The translations under genes and the position numbers were made by a program. A stretch of 64,000 bases of DNA from assembly GCA_037367405.1 (NCBI GenBank), contig JAZKJV010003259.1, positions 941,001 to 1,005,000 of the forward strand, written 5' to 3'. The notes below the pieces were generated by a model. The model had not been told where the DNA came from. It made no database searches and saw only the letters and a program-made list of their open reading frames with translations. Below, in pieces: positions 46,080-57,614 of this stretch (its first letter is position 1; each line of letters starts with the position of its first letter). This DNA is from Ottelia alismoides (Eukaryota > Streptophyta > Magnoliopsida > Alismatales > Hydrocharitaceae).

Positions 46080-47131
46080 ATGCCGGTCAGCCGCATGGCC
46101 ATCGGAGAGCCCGGCGAGGCAAGTCATCCGGATGCGTTGAAGGCCGCTCTCGCGGAGTTCTTCTCCATGGTCATCTTCGTCTTCGCCGGCCAAGGCTCTG
46201 GGATGGCTTTCAGTAAGATGGCCATCTTCAGTAATTCCTTACGACTTTTGTTAAGAAACATGACTAACAGCTTTTGTTAAGAACACTTAATTCTTGTGGG
46301 ATTCGATTCAAGCATAAGCGATAAATAATATTGACACATCATACTAACTAGTGTATGTGTAGACGCACTTCAAAGGATAACTATACGTCCTCAAATTTAA
46401 ATCCATGCATATGCGCCATTGTTTGCAGGCAAGCTCACAGGAGATGGCGCGGCGACACCGGCGGGGCTCATCGCAGCATCCTTGGCACACGCAACAGCTC
46501 TGATCGTCGCCGTGTCAGTGGGCGCAAACATCTCCGGCGGGCATGTCAATCCAGCAGTCACATTCGGGGCTTTCCTTGGTGGGAACATCAGCCTTATGAG
46601 GAGCATACTCTACTGGATCGCACAGCTTATGGGATCTGTTGTGGCTTGCTTGCTCCTAAATTTCTCCACTGGCGGGCTGGTATGTTTAACTCAAGCATGT
46701 AATTGGTATCAAACAAATGATCTAGTTGTTGAATAGTTGGCCGATCTTCAATGCAGCAAGCTGGGGCGTTCACGCTCTCTTCCGGGGTTAGTGTTTGGAA
46801 TGCGGTGGTATTCGAGATCGTGATGACATTCGGTCTGGTCTACACTGTGTATGCAACAGCCGTCGATCCGAAGAAGGGTAACATCGGCATCATCGCACCG
46901 TTGGTCATCGGATTGATAGTGGGAGCTAATATACTGGCAGGTGGGCCGTTTGAGGGGGCGTCGATGAACCCGGCAGTGTCCTTCGGCCCCGCTCTCGTGA
47001 CCTGGTCATGGGAAAATCACTGGGTGTACTGGCTGGGGCCGTTTGCCGGTGCCGCCATTGCGGCCATCGTCTACGACACGCTGTTCATCGGGCAGTATAC
47101 CCACGAGCAGCTTCCTACTGTAGATTACTGA
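46080..47131 (+). CDS. TIP1: Tonoplast intrinsic protein (TIP1-type aquaporin), three exons
   Basis: Exons are 46080-46212, 46429-46679 and 46757-47131, with GT-AG introns of 216 and 77 bp. Joined they give 252 residues, the normal TIP length. The start [27 protein letters not shown] is the usual TIP1 N-terminus, and the first splice rebuilds [17 protein letters not shown]. Both channel motifs are present, HVNPAVTFG (exon 2) and [13 protein letters not shown] (exon 3), with six expected membrane helices. The selectivity-filter positions look TIP1-like (His in helix 2 region not checked by alignment; [10 protein letters not shown] in helix 5). The end HEQLPTVDY is typical of TIP1. It should sit in the vacuolar membrane and pass water and small solutes such as urea or H2O2. 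The gene appears intact. Confidence 0.95.
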
Positions 47132-49177
47132 GCTGGTAGCTAGTTAATATATGTCAGATTAGAATAATGTTCTGGAGTTTTGCTATGGGGTTAATCTGAA
47201 GTTGTTTCTGGGGTTTTCTTGTGGTTGCAATTCGTTTCTTTTGGTTGATTAGAAAGATTAAGTTTGTGGAAGGATTGCTTATTGAGTATGTCGTCTTCAT
47301 AATTGATCTGTATTTATCCATACAATTGGTGTCAATGGATCGTATTTGAGCTCATATTTTCTACTGTTACAGCAGCTTCTGTAATTATGATACACAATAC
47401 TCGCCCCGGAGTCTGTGGGCAATTGGAGAAGGGTTTTGTTTGTGAGGGTGGATATATCTCCTGCTGTGACGCAGGGATATCACAGCAGACAATCCTCTCA
47501 CAGCAGTAGGGGATCGGCTCCCTATAAGGGCCGTCCATCTCCCATCCGTCGGATCTCCTACGTCACAATAGGGGATATCAGAGCAGACGATCCATTCGCT
47601 TTGTTTGTTGCCTTCTTTGGCTGCAAGTATACTACGTTGAAATCAGCATTTTAGAAGACGGTATTTAAAAGACCATTGGTGAATTTTCGTACCTTTGAAA
47701 TATTCTTTATGAAAGTCTTTCTTTTTGTGTAGAAGATAACTTTGGTAAAGGTCGCGTGGAAGATAAGTACTGTTAAGATGAGCGCTTTTAAAAGGTTAGG
47801 ATCACATCAGAAGTAGTTCGTTTAGTAGGGTGTTTGTAATCTATAGGTAGGCCAATATAGTAGCCTCAAGAGTGAAGTGGTCTAAATCCTTGTGTAATGT
47901 GATTTGCTTGTTGAACTAATTTTGTTTTTAAATTTGATATGTATTTTGTACAAATACTATTCCACCCCCGAGTGTTTCTTCACGGTGAACCATTGAGATT
48001 GAAAGCATACATAATCAAGTCAAAGAGATCCATGAGTTCAGATATGGGTTTTTGTATGATTTGAATGAGATTGACATTAAGGAATAAGGGGATTCTGCTC
48101 CGATATTTAGATATTGCAAAGTGGGCGAAATTCACTGTTATTGAGGTGTTTGATGAAGATCCAATCCAATCAACGTACTGAGATATTCGTGTAGAGGAAA
48201 ACAACACTACACAATGTAGATCTAATGGTGAACAAATGAGGATGTTAAACGTGGTGTACATGCTACAGGAAGAATTGTGATATGTGATGGAGCTCTAGTT
48301 GTTTTGCAGTACGAAAAAGAGAACATCATGTTATCGTCATCAATGCTACAGAAGCAAACGTGGTTCACTTTATCAGACGACGATGTCAAAATCTCTAGTC
48401 ATAAGAGATGTGTGGTATCATGTCAAAATGCACAATATTGAATTATATGACGATGCCTAGGAGGAGCACGTTGAAGGCACCTGACGACTAGTACGCTACC
48501 CAAAGGCGGTAATAACTTGAGAGAGGAGCTTTGGGAATGATGAGCATGGTCTATTGCATAATCAAGGCGATGTAAAACTGCGATGAAATTCAACTCAAAG
48601 GGATATTATCGGGATTGGGAAAAATTGTGTATGGTAGAGTCAGATTACATGTAATCTTCGAATGTTATTTCATTAAAAGGTGATAAGTCATTAAGATCAA
48701 GGAAGATTGATATCTTGATTGTTTGAGACTGATGAACATTTTGATTGATTGAGACTGATTATAACAGTAATATCTAGGATTGTATTGGGCGCATAAAAGG
48801 AGATGGCATGTTGTGTTAAAAAAACAACAATGCAGTTGAGAGAGAGGGAGGGAGAGAAAGAAGGAAGCGATTGGATGGAAAGAATTGTACTCATTTTTCG
48901 GCGATCATGAGAAGTGACCAACCACTATCATATCTTGTTATCTTGTTTTTCATGTGCTTTCGTAGTGGTGGTCGATTGTGCATGTGCATATTCATATCTC
49001 GAACAACAAATACTGGGATTTTATTCATAATGACATTTATATAAGAATGTGATATTAGGAGTTATTTTCATGTATTTGTTACAAGCATATAATAGATGAA
49101 TCTAGGATCCATCACTCCGGCCTATATAAGTACCTTTTTAGTATATTAACGGTGGTTTTGATGAACTCTTGTTAGCT
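47132..49177. other. Downstream flank of the aquaporin gene
   Basis: The first 200-300 bp is likely the 3' untranslated region (T-rich, no frame). Around 47480-47600 the phrase ggatatcacagcagac recurs as ggatatcagagcagac, a short direct repeat. No other gene is supported, and the frames in 47980-48920 are short and unrecognised. Confidence 0.4.
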
Positions 49178-49185
49178 CTCACTTA

Positions 49186-49688
49186 TAGGGATACAAACGG
49201 ATACGGATATATCCGTATCCGATCCGTCATCGTATCCGTTTTATACAGATTTTGACATCTATATCCGTATTCGTTTTAAAATTGATACGGATATGGATAT
49301 TGTTTTGTTATCCGCAAACATCCGTATCCGTATATCCGTTTTCGTATGTAAATATAATCAAAGATTTATTTTTAATTATATACAACATAATTCTCTACCT
49401 CCTTTTACCATATTTATATAATTTTTATGATAGAAACACACTTAGTAAATTAATGTCATGTATTTTCCATCAAATTCTTATATATTTAAGTCAATTTTCT
49501 AGAGTATTTCTAACATTACTCGTGTACGATCAGTATCCGTTTTACATCCGTATCCGTTTTTTAAGGATATGGTAAGATAGTTTTAATATCCGTCAATATC
49601 CGTATCCGCATCCGTATTCGTATTAAAAAAGGGATAAAGATATGGTAATACCTATATCCGTATCCGTATCCGACCGTTTGCATCCCTA
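49186..49688. mobile_element. hAT-type MITE rich in CGGATA repeats
   Basis: The termini TAGGGATACAAACGG and its inverse CCGTTTGCATCCCTA are flanked by a perfect 8-bp duplication, ctcactta (49178-49185 and 49689-49696). Both subterminal regions contain many copies of cggata / tatccg in both orientations, with an AT-rich centre lacking any gene. Such repeats are often transposase-binding sites in hAT elements. The termini resemble those of the larger hAT element at 55933. Confidence 0.88.
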
Positions 49689-49696
49689 CTCACTTA

Positions 49697-50311
49697 CCCT
49701 CTCCCTTAGCGAAATAGCGGTACAACAACAAGAAAAAGGGCATATGGTACATGCGCAAAAGAGGAGGATAAGTACAAGATGAAATGTGACAATAGTTGGA
49801 TCATTTGGTGATAATCAAATAATATTTTATTTCATAATCTTATTTGATCTATCAGTCACGAGGGCATTTGACCTGATCGTATAACCTTTGAGTTTTTAAA
49901 TATGAAGGTTGGTAATGGTGCCATGAGAGTTACATGAATGTTCATATACATTTTTTAACATATTTTAGTTTAACTTTAATCACCATGTTTATAACACTTA
50001 ATTTTAAATTTGATGAGGTTTAATTGATTTGACGAATACAATCCATATGTTGACTAGTGATGATTCAATGCCAACGACATCTTAGTAGAAACTTGAGGAT
50101 ATACTTAAATTGGTCTTAATTTATATAGTGTCATGGACGTATCCAGTGCAGTGGAGCTGGAGCCAATATCACCAGCTGGTTTAAAGAGAAAAAGGAAAAA
50201 TGACTGCTATAGGAAGTTGAGAAAACAATTAGTATTAATCCAAAAGACAACTATAAACAATAATGTGTGAAGCCAATGCCAACATCCTATTCCGCATATG
50301 AGTTGATTTAC
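49697..50311. other. Intergenic sequence
   Basis: No gene or repeat is supported. Confidence 0.45.
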
Positions 50312-50320
50312 AAAAAAAAT

Positions 50321-51390
50321 GGATTTTTACGCATATAACCTTGAATAATTATGCAATTACAATCACAACCTTGCATAATCGTGAATTACATCCAAAACCC
50401 TCAATAGTCTTAACTTCTATCGAATACTCCGTTAACTATAACGGTATCCACTAAATATTTTACATTTTCTACCCTTTAAGTTCTATTATTTACAAATGAG
50501 TACACTTCCCCTACCTCCTCCACCACCTCCTCCTCGTAGACAACCACCCCCCTCCCCTTTTCCTCCCCGTCAACCACCACCTCCTTCCCGTCGACCACCA
50601 CCTCCTCCCTGCAGATCCATGTCATCGCCGACTCCTCTCATTCCTCCTCCAGCCAACGCATCCCCCCAGAACCTCCCTCGCCCACCTCCTCCAACCGAGG
50701 TAGGTTATCCCATCGAGCCTCCCCCCCCCTGTCCCGTGGAGCCCACCTCCCCCTGCCGTGGGCGAACTCCAACACAGTTCCTCTGCCGCCTCACGTAGAG
50801 CCCCACCCCCCGGTGGACCTCATCCCACCAATTCACACACTCCTCTTGCCCAGGTCGGCCCCGACCCCCGCTCGCCTTCGCCTCCTCCTGCTCAGGCCAG
50901 TCCCGACCCCCCACTCGCCTCCGCCTCCTCCTGCCCAAGCCAGTCCCAACCCCCACCTGCCTCCTCCTGCCCAGGCCGACCTCGACACCTTGCCCATCTC
51001 CCTGCAGCATCGTCCCCTCACCACCATCGCCTCTTGCCTGGAACCCCCCACACCGTGCGTGCAAGCCCCGCCCCTTTCTAGAAGTATCCCTCCTCCCTAC
51101 GACCCGCCGCGCCTGCTTGGAAGCCCCTCCCACCCGACAAGCCCTGCCTCTCCCTCCCACTCGCCTCCTTCCTGCAGATGCCACTAATTTTTATTTTTAT
51201 ATTTTCTGAAAGGAGTTGGAAGATCATGGGTTAAATTAACCTAATGATATGGTTGGGTTAACAGAAAAACTAACGGAGGCTTATGTGTGTGAGACGGAGT
51301 GACTATTTAGAGTTTGTTGTGTAATTCATGATTAGGCGGAATCATGATTGTAATTGTAGAATTACTCAGGATTATAGATTTAGAAATTCC
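50321..51390. mobile_element. Mutator-like element with proline-codon-rich core
   Basis: The ends GGATTTTTACGCATATAACC and ...GATTTAGAAATTCC are the tips of diverged inverted repeats that stay alignable for about 90 bp (caattacaatca, cgtgaattaca and complements). A perfect 9-bp duplication, eight A and a T, lies at 50312-50320 and 51391-51399. The core is C/T-rich, with long Pro-rich frames on the plus strand and Gly/Arg-rich ones on the minus; these are low-complexity, not identified genes. No transposase. Confidence 0.85.
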
Positions 51391-51399
51391 AAAAAAAAT

Positions 51400-51959
51400 T
51401 GAATTGCTTCGCAACTCCTTGTCAACTAGATAAGCATTCAAATGTTTGAAGGTTCCCTTATTTATTCCCTTCAATCCTCCGCTACAACTAGACGACCGTT
51501 AGGTACTTAGTCCAACTTCTTATATTTCGTTTTAACTTTTAAACTTATGTATCATTCTTGCAAGATTGTGTTACATAAAAAATTATCATTATTCGATATC
51601 TTAACATATTAATCTCGATTAAATATATACACACACCCACGCACACGCACACAGGCACGTGCACACACCACAAGCGATAGTTAAGTGGAGTTTGTCCTAC
51701 TGTATATATTTGACCACCAATGGTTTGCAAAGTAACATGATTTATGTTTGGTTTGACATTATCCACGGTCTGTAAACCATCAATGTTTAAGCATGGTTTA
51801 TTAATATTGTCCATGATTTTTGTATACCTTTCGTTGTATAATAACATGTGGACGGTGTCCGAACCATCATGGTTCATTGACATTTTTTCAAAGGAAAAAT
51901 GTTGTTGAACTGTAAAGGTGGACACTCAAAACTTCTATTCACAAGATTAGTTACAAAAG
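51400..51959. other. Intergenic sequence with a CA-rich microsatellite
   Basis: An imperfect (CA/CG)n tract lies at 51629-51672. No gene is supported. Confidence 0.45.
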
Positions 51960-52400
51960 TTACAGTGAGCAAGACCCACGTAGGAGTTTAGAATGTTCTA
52001 TTACATTTTCGATATAAAATCTCTCCCCCTGAAAAATAGCTTCATTCCTTGCCAACCAAATTGCCCACAAAATAGATGTTGCATGATGTTTCTCTGCTAT
52101 TGTGCTAGTTCTGGATGAACCAATCGACTCTCAGAACTCTCTAACCCCTGAAAAAGCAATAGAAGACAAGTTGGCCTCTGTCCAAATCTGTTTCGAGGAA
52201 GAACAAAGGAAAAATAGATGGTCAACATCCTCCATTTCCTCTTCACATCGCATGTAGGAGCTATTAGCCCCAAAGAGTCTAGCCCTCCGTGCACCAGTCA
52301 TTACCCGTTCTCTCCCGAACAACCAAAGAAAGACTTTCATTCTTTTAGGAATCCTCCAAGACCAGATTTGCCTTAACATTGGTATTGCAATTCTTAGATA
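51960..52400 (-). pseudogene. L1-type LINE 3' fragment (zf-RVT domain)
   Basis: The minus strand reads IWSWRIPKRMKVFLWLFGRE, TGARRARLFGANSS, CEEEMEDVDHLFFLC and SSSKQIW, the zinc-binding zf-RVT domain that follows RT in plant LINEs. In a shifted frame it continues with an ILWAIWLARNEAIF-like segment. It has no RT or endonuclease and is a broken fragment. It shares this domain with the other LINE relics in the window but is clearly a different copy. Confidence 0.75.
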
Positions 52401-52528
52401 AAAACGATGGATGCATATAAAGCTTTGTAGGCTTTTTTTACACTAAAAGTACCATCTGCTCATCTCCAAAAAAATACCCTTTTTCACCATTTGACATTGT
52501 CGATCATTTGCAAACTATTAGACTATTA

Positions 52529-52552
52529 GTGTGTGTGTGGGGGGGGGGGGGG
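52529..52552. repeat. (GT)n followed by a 14-base G run
   Basis: A short GT repeat (52529-52538) passes into 14 consecutive G residues (52539-52552). Length errors in sequencing are possible here. Confidence 0.85.
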
Positions 52553-55500
52553 TTTAAGCATGATTTATTAACATCACCATGTGTTTTGTAAAATGTCATT
52601 GTAAAATAACATCATTGGCATGCACAAAACAACTGTGCTTTATTTACATTATCGATCGATTACTAGAAATGGTGTAATTTTTCGTGTAGAGAGATTCTAT
52701 GTTGAAAATGTAGTCCAGCTTGTTAGGACTCTCCTCGAGTCCTGGTTGATTTGATCCTTTTATTAATATACTGGGGCGGACACCAACACATGTTTCCCCC
52801 TTTTTTGACTCAAAAAACAAAACTATGAAGAACCATCGTCGTTTATGCACAACATCAACAATATAAGAAATAGCTGAGGATAATCAAAATAAAAGCATAC
52901 ATTACTAACATTGATGTATTTTACTGACTATTGTCTTGTTTCCTCGATGATTTTTGTCTTATGTTGGTGAGCTTTGAATCGCCAACAAAAGCCTATCCCA
53001 TTTTAGCGAACGAAGAATTGCATGTTCTACCTTCCATAAAGTACAAAAAAAGTCCAATCCAATCAAATATTTGATTTCTTTATATATTCAAGGGTGTGAT
53101 AATCTTGTCATCTAACCATGCACAGAGAAGTGATAAGTGTAGAAGTAGCAACACCCAAATCTCCATCAGCGGGCCTACATAAAATGACATGTAACTAATC
53201 ACATAGGTGAAGGGAGGTTAAACTTTGCACATAAGGAAAAAGAAGAATAAATGAATCAAATTCGTAGAGTAAGGTGTTCATCGTAAGAGCACCAGTGCAA
53301 TAGTATGACAAAAAAATTGATTGCAGATGTGAAACTATATGGTAATGGAAATAGTTTCCTCACCATTTTGTTGATATCACAAAAATATAGAAGAATACCT
53401 TTGATGTGCGAGTCTCTAAACTAAGAGACATTTTTACTTAAGTTCGATCTGATTGTCAATCGCACATGTTGGCACGATGATAAGTCATGGTACTTCCCAC
53501 AAACTTGAGAGATTTCACCAAAGTTTCCACGTTAAAAGAGATCTAAAATGATCTCTGCCTCCCCATTTCGTCTAAGAAAATCCAGTCCGTCTACTCGTAC
53601 GTGAAGCATGGAGAAGAATACAACTCCTCTTATAATTGGTTAAGTCAACAGAGAGGAAAAGAGAGGAAATTAAGATAGAAATTAAGGGATTTAGTGGTGA
53701 ATATGGGGGACAATAAGGAGAAAAAATAAAAGAGTTTCTCTCTTTTAATTCAAAATATTTCTATTTAGGACTAGAGAGCACTTGATGATATATATTCAAT
53801 TAACTCAATAAATTTAGAAGAGAACCCAATCCCTTCTTTTGTAAGGTCATGGACAACTAAGATGAAGTCCTACTCCATCTACGAATGTCCGTGATTAGTT
53901 TAGTAGAGAGAAAATCTCTCTACTCTCTTTATCTAATTATTTTAACTACCAAACACGACTATATGTTGAATTAATTTAAGATAATAAAAGAGAAAATAAT
54001 TTTGTCCTGAAATTTCTCTCCCATAGTGGATGTCCGTTATGAGTAATTGGAGAGAAATACTCTTATCTCTCCATTGTGGTTATATAATATGAGAAATATA
54101 AGATAAATCATCTTAACAATTTCTCTTTCGACTAATTCAATTTAAATTGAATGATAATTTATGAAATTAATTATTTTATTCAAATAATTAATTTCAATCA
54201 ACCATTATTTAATAATTATATAAATCATTTAACCAAGAATGAATCCAATTCATTAGTCCTTAATGGAATTTAAATCTAATTTACATTTATTCAATTATGT
54301 GAATAGTATTCACATATAACTGACTAAATATGAATTATAATTATATTAGTATTAATTATTATCGAGCTATATTTTTATTAATTAATTGATAATAATGTGA
54401 ATAATATTCACATATCCTCGTATCAATTTTATTAATAATTATAGTTATCATTATCTTGGTATTTAAATTTATCAATCCAGTTAGGATATATGAGCAACAT
54501 TCGTAGATACTTGAAAATAATGTCAAGCAAACTACATAAATCATGTATAATGACTTAATAATTAGATTTGCATTTAATATTAGAGTTCAAACCACTTTAA
54601 GTAATTCCAGTTGAAAACTTTTGGAACCATTTCTCCAATTGACTCCAGACCATTTGTAATCAATTTATAATTATTTGAATTTAGAAATTAGTTTATAAAT
54701 TGATATTCAATGCAATTAATTCTCATTCATTTAGGCTCAAAGGAATCACTAAAATCTATGTATCATTTCCTCGGAATGGAAGTGTCTGGTATATAATATA
54801 TTATGATCACATCGACCTAGAGTATTCATAATACTCAAGCTGTCTTACAAACTGGAAAGCTTTGATTAACCCCGAAGCTCAAACCCATGTTTGGTTGCCT
54901 CCTTTAATGATTTATGAATAGATTTCTGAATTAATCATTGGATGATAATATCAATCATATGTTTTTCAAAATCATACACTAATTTCCTTGAATTTTGATC
55001 TTGTTTGATAAACAAGATGACCACAGATTGAATTTGTTGTGACACAAATATCTCATGAGTGAGATCTTCCTCTTGATTTAGAAAATATGAACCTATATGT
55101 ATCATTTTGAGAGATCATATATATCATAATTCCTTATATGCACACCATTTCGGCACCATATATACCTTGTTAGGCAATCAACTTATTGGTCTAACAAATG
55201 TGCACACCTTGAATATATAGATATATATTTAAATCTGGTCACAAGATGTGTACATGTTCATGATAGGATACGATACGTATATTTAGTATCTCGATCTTGT
55301 CAAATTAACTCTTCAATTTAACTCATTCGATACTTCTGAATATCTATTCATATGCAAAGGACCTACGTCATGAGTGCCAGTCGGATAACGGTCTTTAGAG
55401 AAGATTGTCATCTCTTTCCAGACAGGAGATTCTTAATGACACTTGATGATGTTGGTCGTGTCCTCGATCTAACTCTTATATTTACGACCTATATCGACCT

Positions 55501-55924
55501 CTATGATCTAACTCTTTAGATCAACATCTATATGATATCAAGATGGATGCGATACATCGTCATAATTGTACTAAGGGAACTTATGAGTGTAAATACAAAT
55601 TATTATTTAATTCAGATAATGAAATATTTTGCACCAACTTTTATTGCATTATGCCTTGTCATGAGTTTACATATCTAACAAAAATAGGATGGGTGGGTCA
55701 AACTTAAATGGTAGAGACTAGAATAAGTCTCGCAAATTAGCATTTCAAATAAAAAACAACCAAATGAACAATAGATAGAATGCAAAGATAAGATGTGATT
55801 ACAAATATAGTGTTACCAAGATAAGATATGATTACAAATATAGTGTTACCACATCTTTATCTATTTTTAAATACAAATATGATTACATATATTGACGGAT
55901 ATGAAAGCCATGTTAACACATCTT
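52553..55924. other. AT-rich region, possible long LTR
   Basis: No gene is supported. The part 53467-55680 starts TGTTGG and ends CTAACA, is about 2.2 kb, and has the uneven AT-rich texture of a long LTR. However, its flanks do not match and no primer site adjoins either end. I record this only as a candidate. Confidence 0.3.
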
Positions 55925-55932
55925 TTAAAAAT

Positions 55933-57044
55933 TAGGGATGTCAACCGGTCGGGTTTGAAGCATGTCCCCAAACCCAAATCCATTTATAAAGTCACTACCC
56001 AAACCCGTCCATTTATTAAACGAGTAGTTCTAAGCGGATACTCATATACCCATCAAATATCCATGTATCTGATATATATCCACACATTCAATACAGAATC
56101 AAATCCTAAACTAACTAACCATTCACATAATATATTCTCACAAAAAGATAATATAAGTAAATTATACATAAACTTTCACACATATATTCGACATAGAGTC
56201 AATTATAAATCAATTAAAGGTATAAAATATTTGAAGATGTTGGAGATATATATTCAATTGAAATATTGAAAATGAATATTACATTGACATTTAGTTCATG
56301 GATAACACATAATGTTTTAGATCTGTATGGGGATATCAAATATATGCAACACACGTGAATGGAATATCATGGACTTATATTAGTTGGATGGTTTATCTTT
56401 ATCGGATTTGTAACGTACCTGGCTTAGGTCCTCGGTCCGTTATCGAGGAAAATTGGTCCTGACAACTTGTTGGATTCGAGCCCAATTGGACCCATTGAAA
56501 ACCACCCAAAATGCTTAAGCCCAAGTTGTCAAGTAGTAATCCCCACCACTTATAAACTACACCCACACTTCGTGAGTTTTAGGTATGACACTATGTTTGG
56601 GGTTGGGGTGTTACATGATTAAAAATATATGTATGTTAGAGATACGAAAAGACAATTAAATCTGAATTGGTAAATAAATTGGAGAAACTATAGCGAGACT
56701 TTTATATAGATAAATTGAAAACAATTAGATATGAGTTAGGTTTGACTACAATAATAACGTGCAACACATGATCACACATGTACACACATGTATATGTAGA
56801 TGTATACTTACATGTGTATGTACATGTACATGTACATATGTTTATTTATGTGTATTATGTATGTATTCAAGTTTAGCTCAGGTTCGAGTACCCATAAGGG
56901 AATCCTAAATCCGAACCCGTACCAGCATGGGTAGTAAGCTTCAAACTCATACCTGTCTAAAAATAAATGAAACCGTTTTCAAGTCATTAAATGGAGCAGG
57001 TTCGGATCCAAGTATCTAACAGATACACCAGATTGACATCCTTA
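55933..57044. mobile_element. Non-autonomous hAT element, 1.1 kb
   Basis: Left end TAGGGATGTCAACCGG and right end ...CAGATTGACATCCTTA are inverted repeats (right complement TAAGGATGTCAATCTG). The flanks ttaaaaat (55925-55932) and tgaaaaac (57045-57052) agree at six of eight positions, compatible with an old 8-bp duplication. Subterminal gaacccg / cgggtt motifs recur in both orientations. The interior is AT-rich, has a (TGTACA)-type microsatellite around 56775-56850, and carries the solo LTR at 56409-56615. No transposase. Confidence 0.75.
56409..56615 (-). repeat. Short solo LTR (TRIM-like), 207 bp
   Basis: On the minus strand it begins TGTAACACCCCAACCCC and ends ...CAGGTACGTTACA, with TGTAAC/GTTACA termini. 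The flanking 5-mers are ggatt (56404-56408) and tgatt (56616-56620), one mismatch. Small size, TG...CA ends and lack of genes fit a TRIM-class LTR left after recombination. No 5S-like promoter of the Cassandra kind was recognised. Confidence 0.65.
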
Positions 57045-57052
57045 TGAAAAAC

Positions 57053-57614
57053 AGATACAACTATAAAACGAATACCAATCAGATACATATATTATTAGAA
57101 ACACTCTACAAATTAGCGTAAATATATATGTACGAGATGGATTGACATTATATATTTGTATTGAATGTATTTATTTCATAATATTTATATATGATAAAAG
57201 AAGGTAAAATATTATGTTATATAGGATTAAAAATAAATCTAAAACTATATTCATATATGAAAATAAGCATACAAATTCACATATCTATTTTCATTTCAAA
57301 ATAATACTAATATCCAAATTTGTATAAAACTGATAAAGAGAGACGAATGTACGATACATTGGTATCCTTTTGATCCCTTTACATAACGCACACAACGTCC
57401 TCACGAACCCGTTTACTCTCCCGCCAGGCGTCCAAGCCGCGTACTCTTACCCACTTCGCCTTCTTTGTGTAGGTGGGACCGAGCATCTCCACCACTCTCA
57501 CTCTCGTTGACGGCAATCCAACGCCCGCCTCCTCTCCCCAAAGCCCTACGGCAGCCATGATCTCACCAAAGACCTAGTCCTCGTCTCCCAGATCGATCCT
57601 CACGCGTTCCAGTC
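57053..57614 (+). promoter_or_regulatory. Promoter and 5' leader region of the ankyrin gene
   Basis: Composition switches from AT-rich (to about 57380) to CT/GC-rich (57400-57614), as at plant gene 5' ends. No convincing TATA box close to the leader was found. The leader has CT-rich stretches (accactctcactctcg) common in plant 5' UTRs. Limits are approximate. Confidence 0.4.

Noticed and set aside
50496..51187. Proline-rich plus-strand frames that look like a cell-wall protein
   Set aside because: They lie wholly inside a MULE core with CT-rich low complexity, have no signal peptide, and frames change freely.
53467..55680. Possible 2.2-kb solo LTR with TGTTGG...CTAACA ends
   Set aside because: The flanking 5-mers (gcaca, aaaat) do not match, and no primer site or PPT is adjacent. 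Kept only as a candidate within a gap entry.
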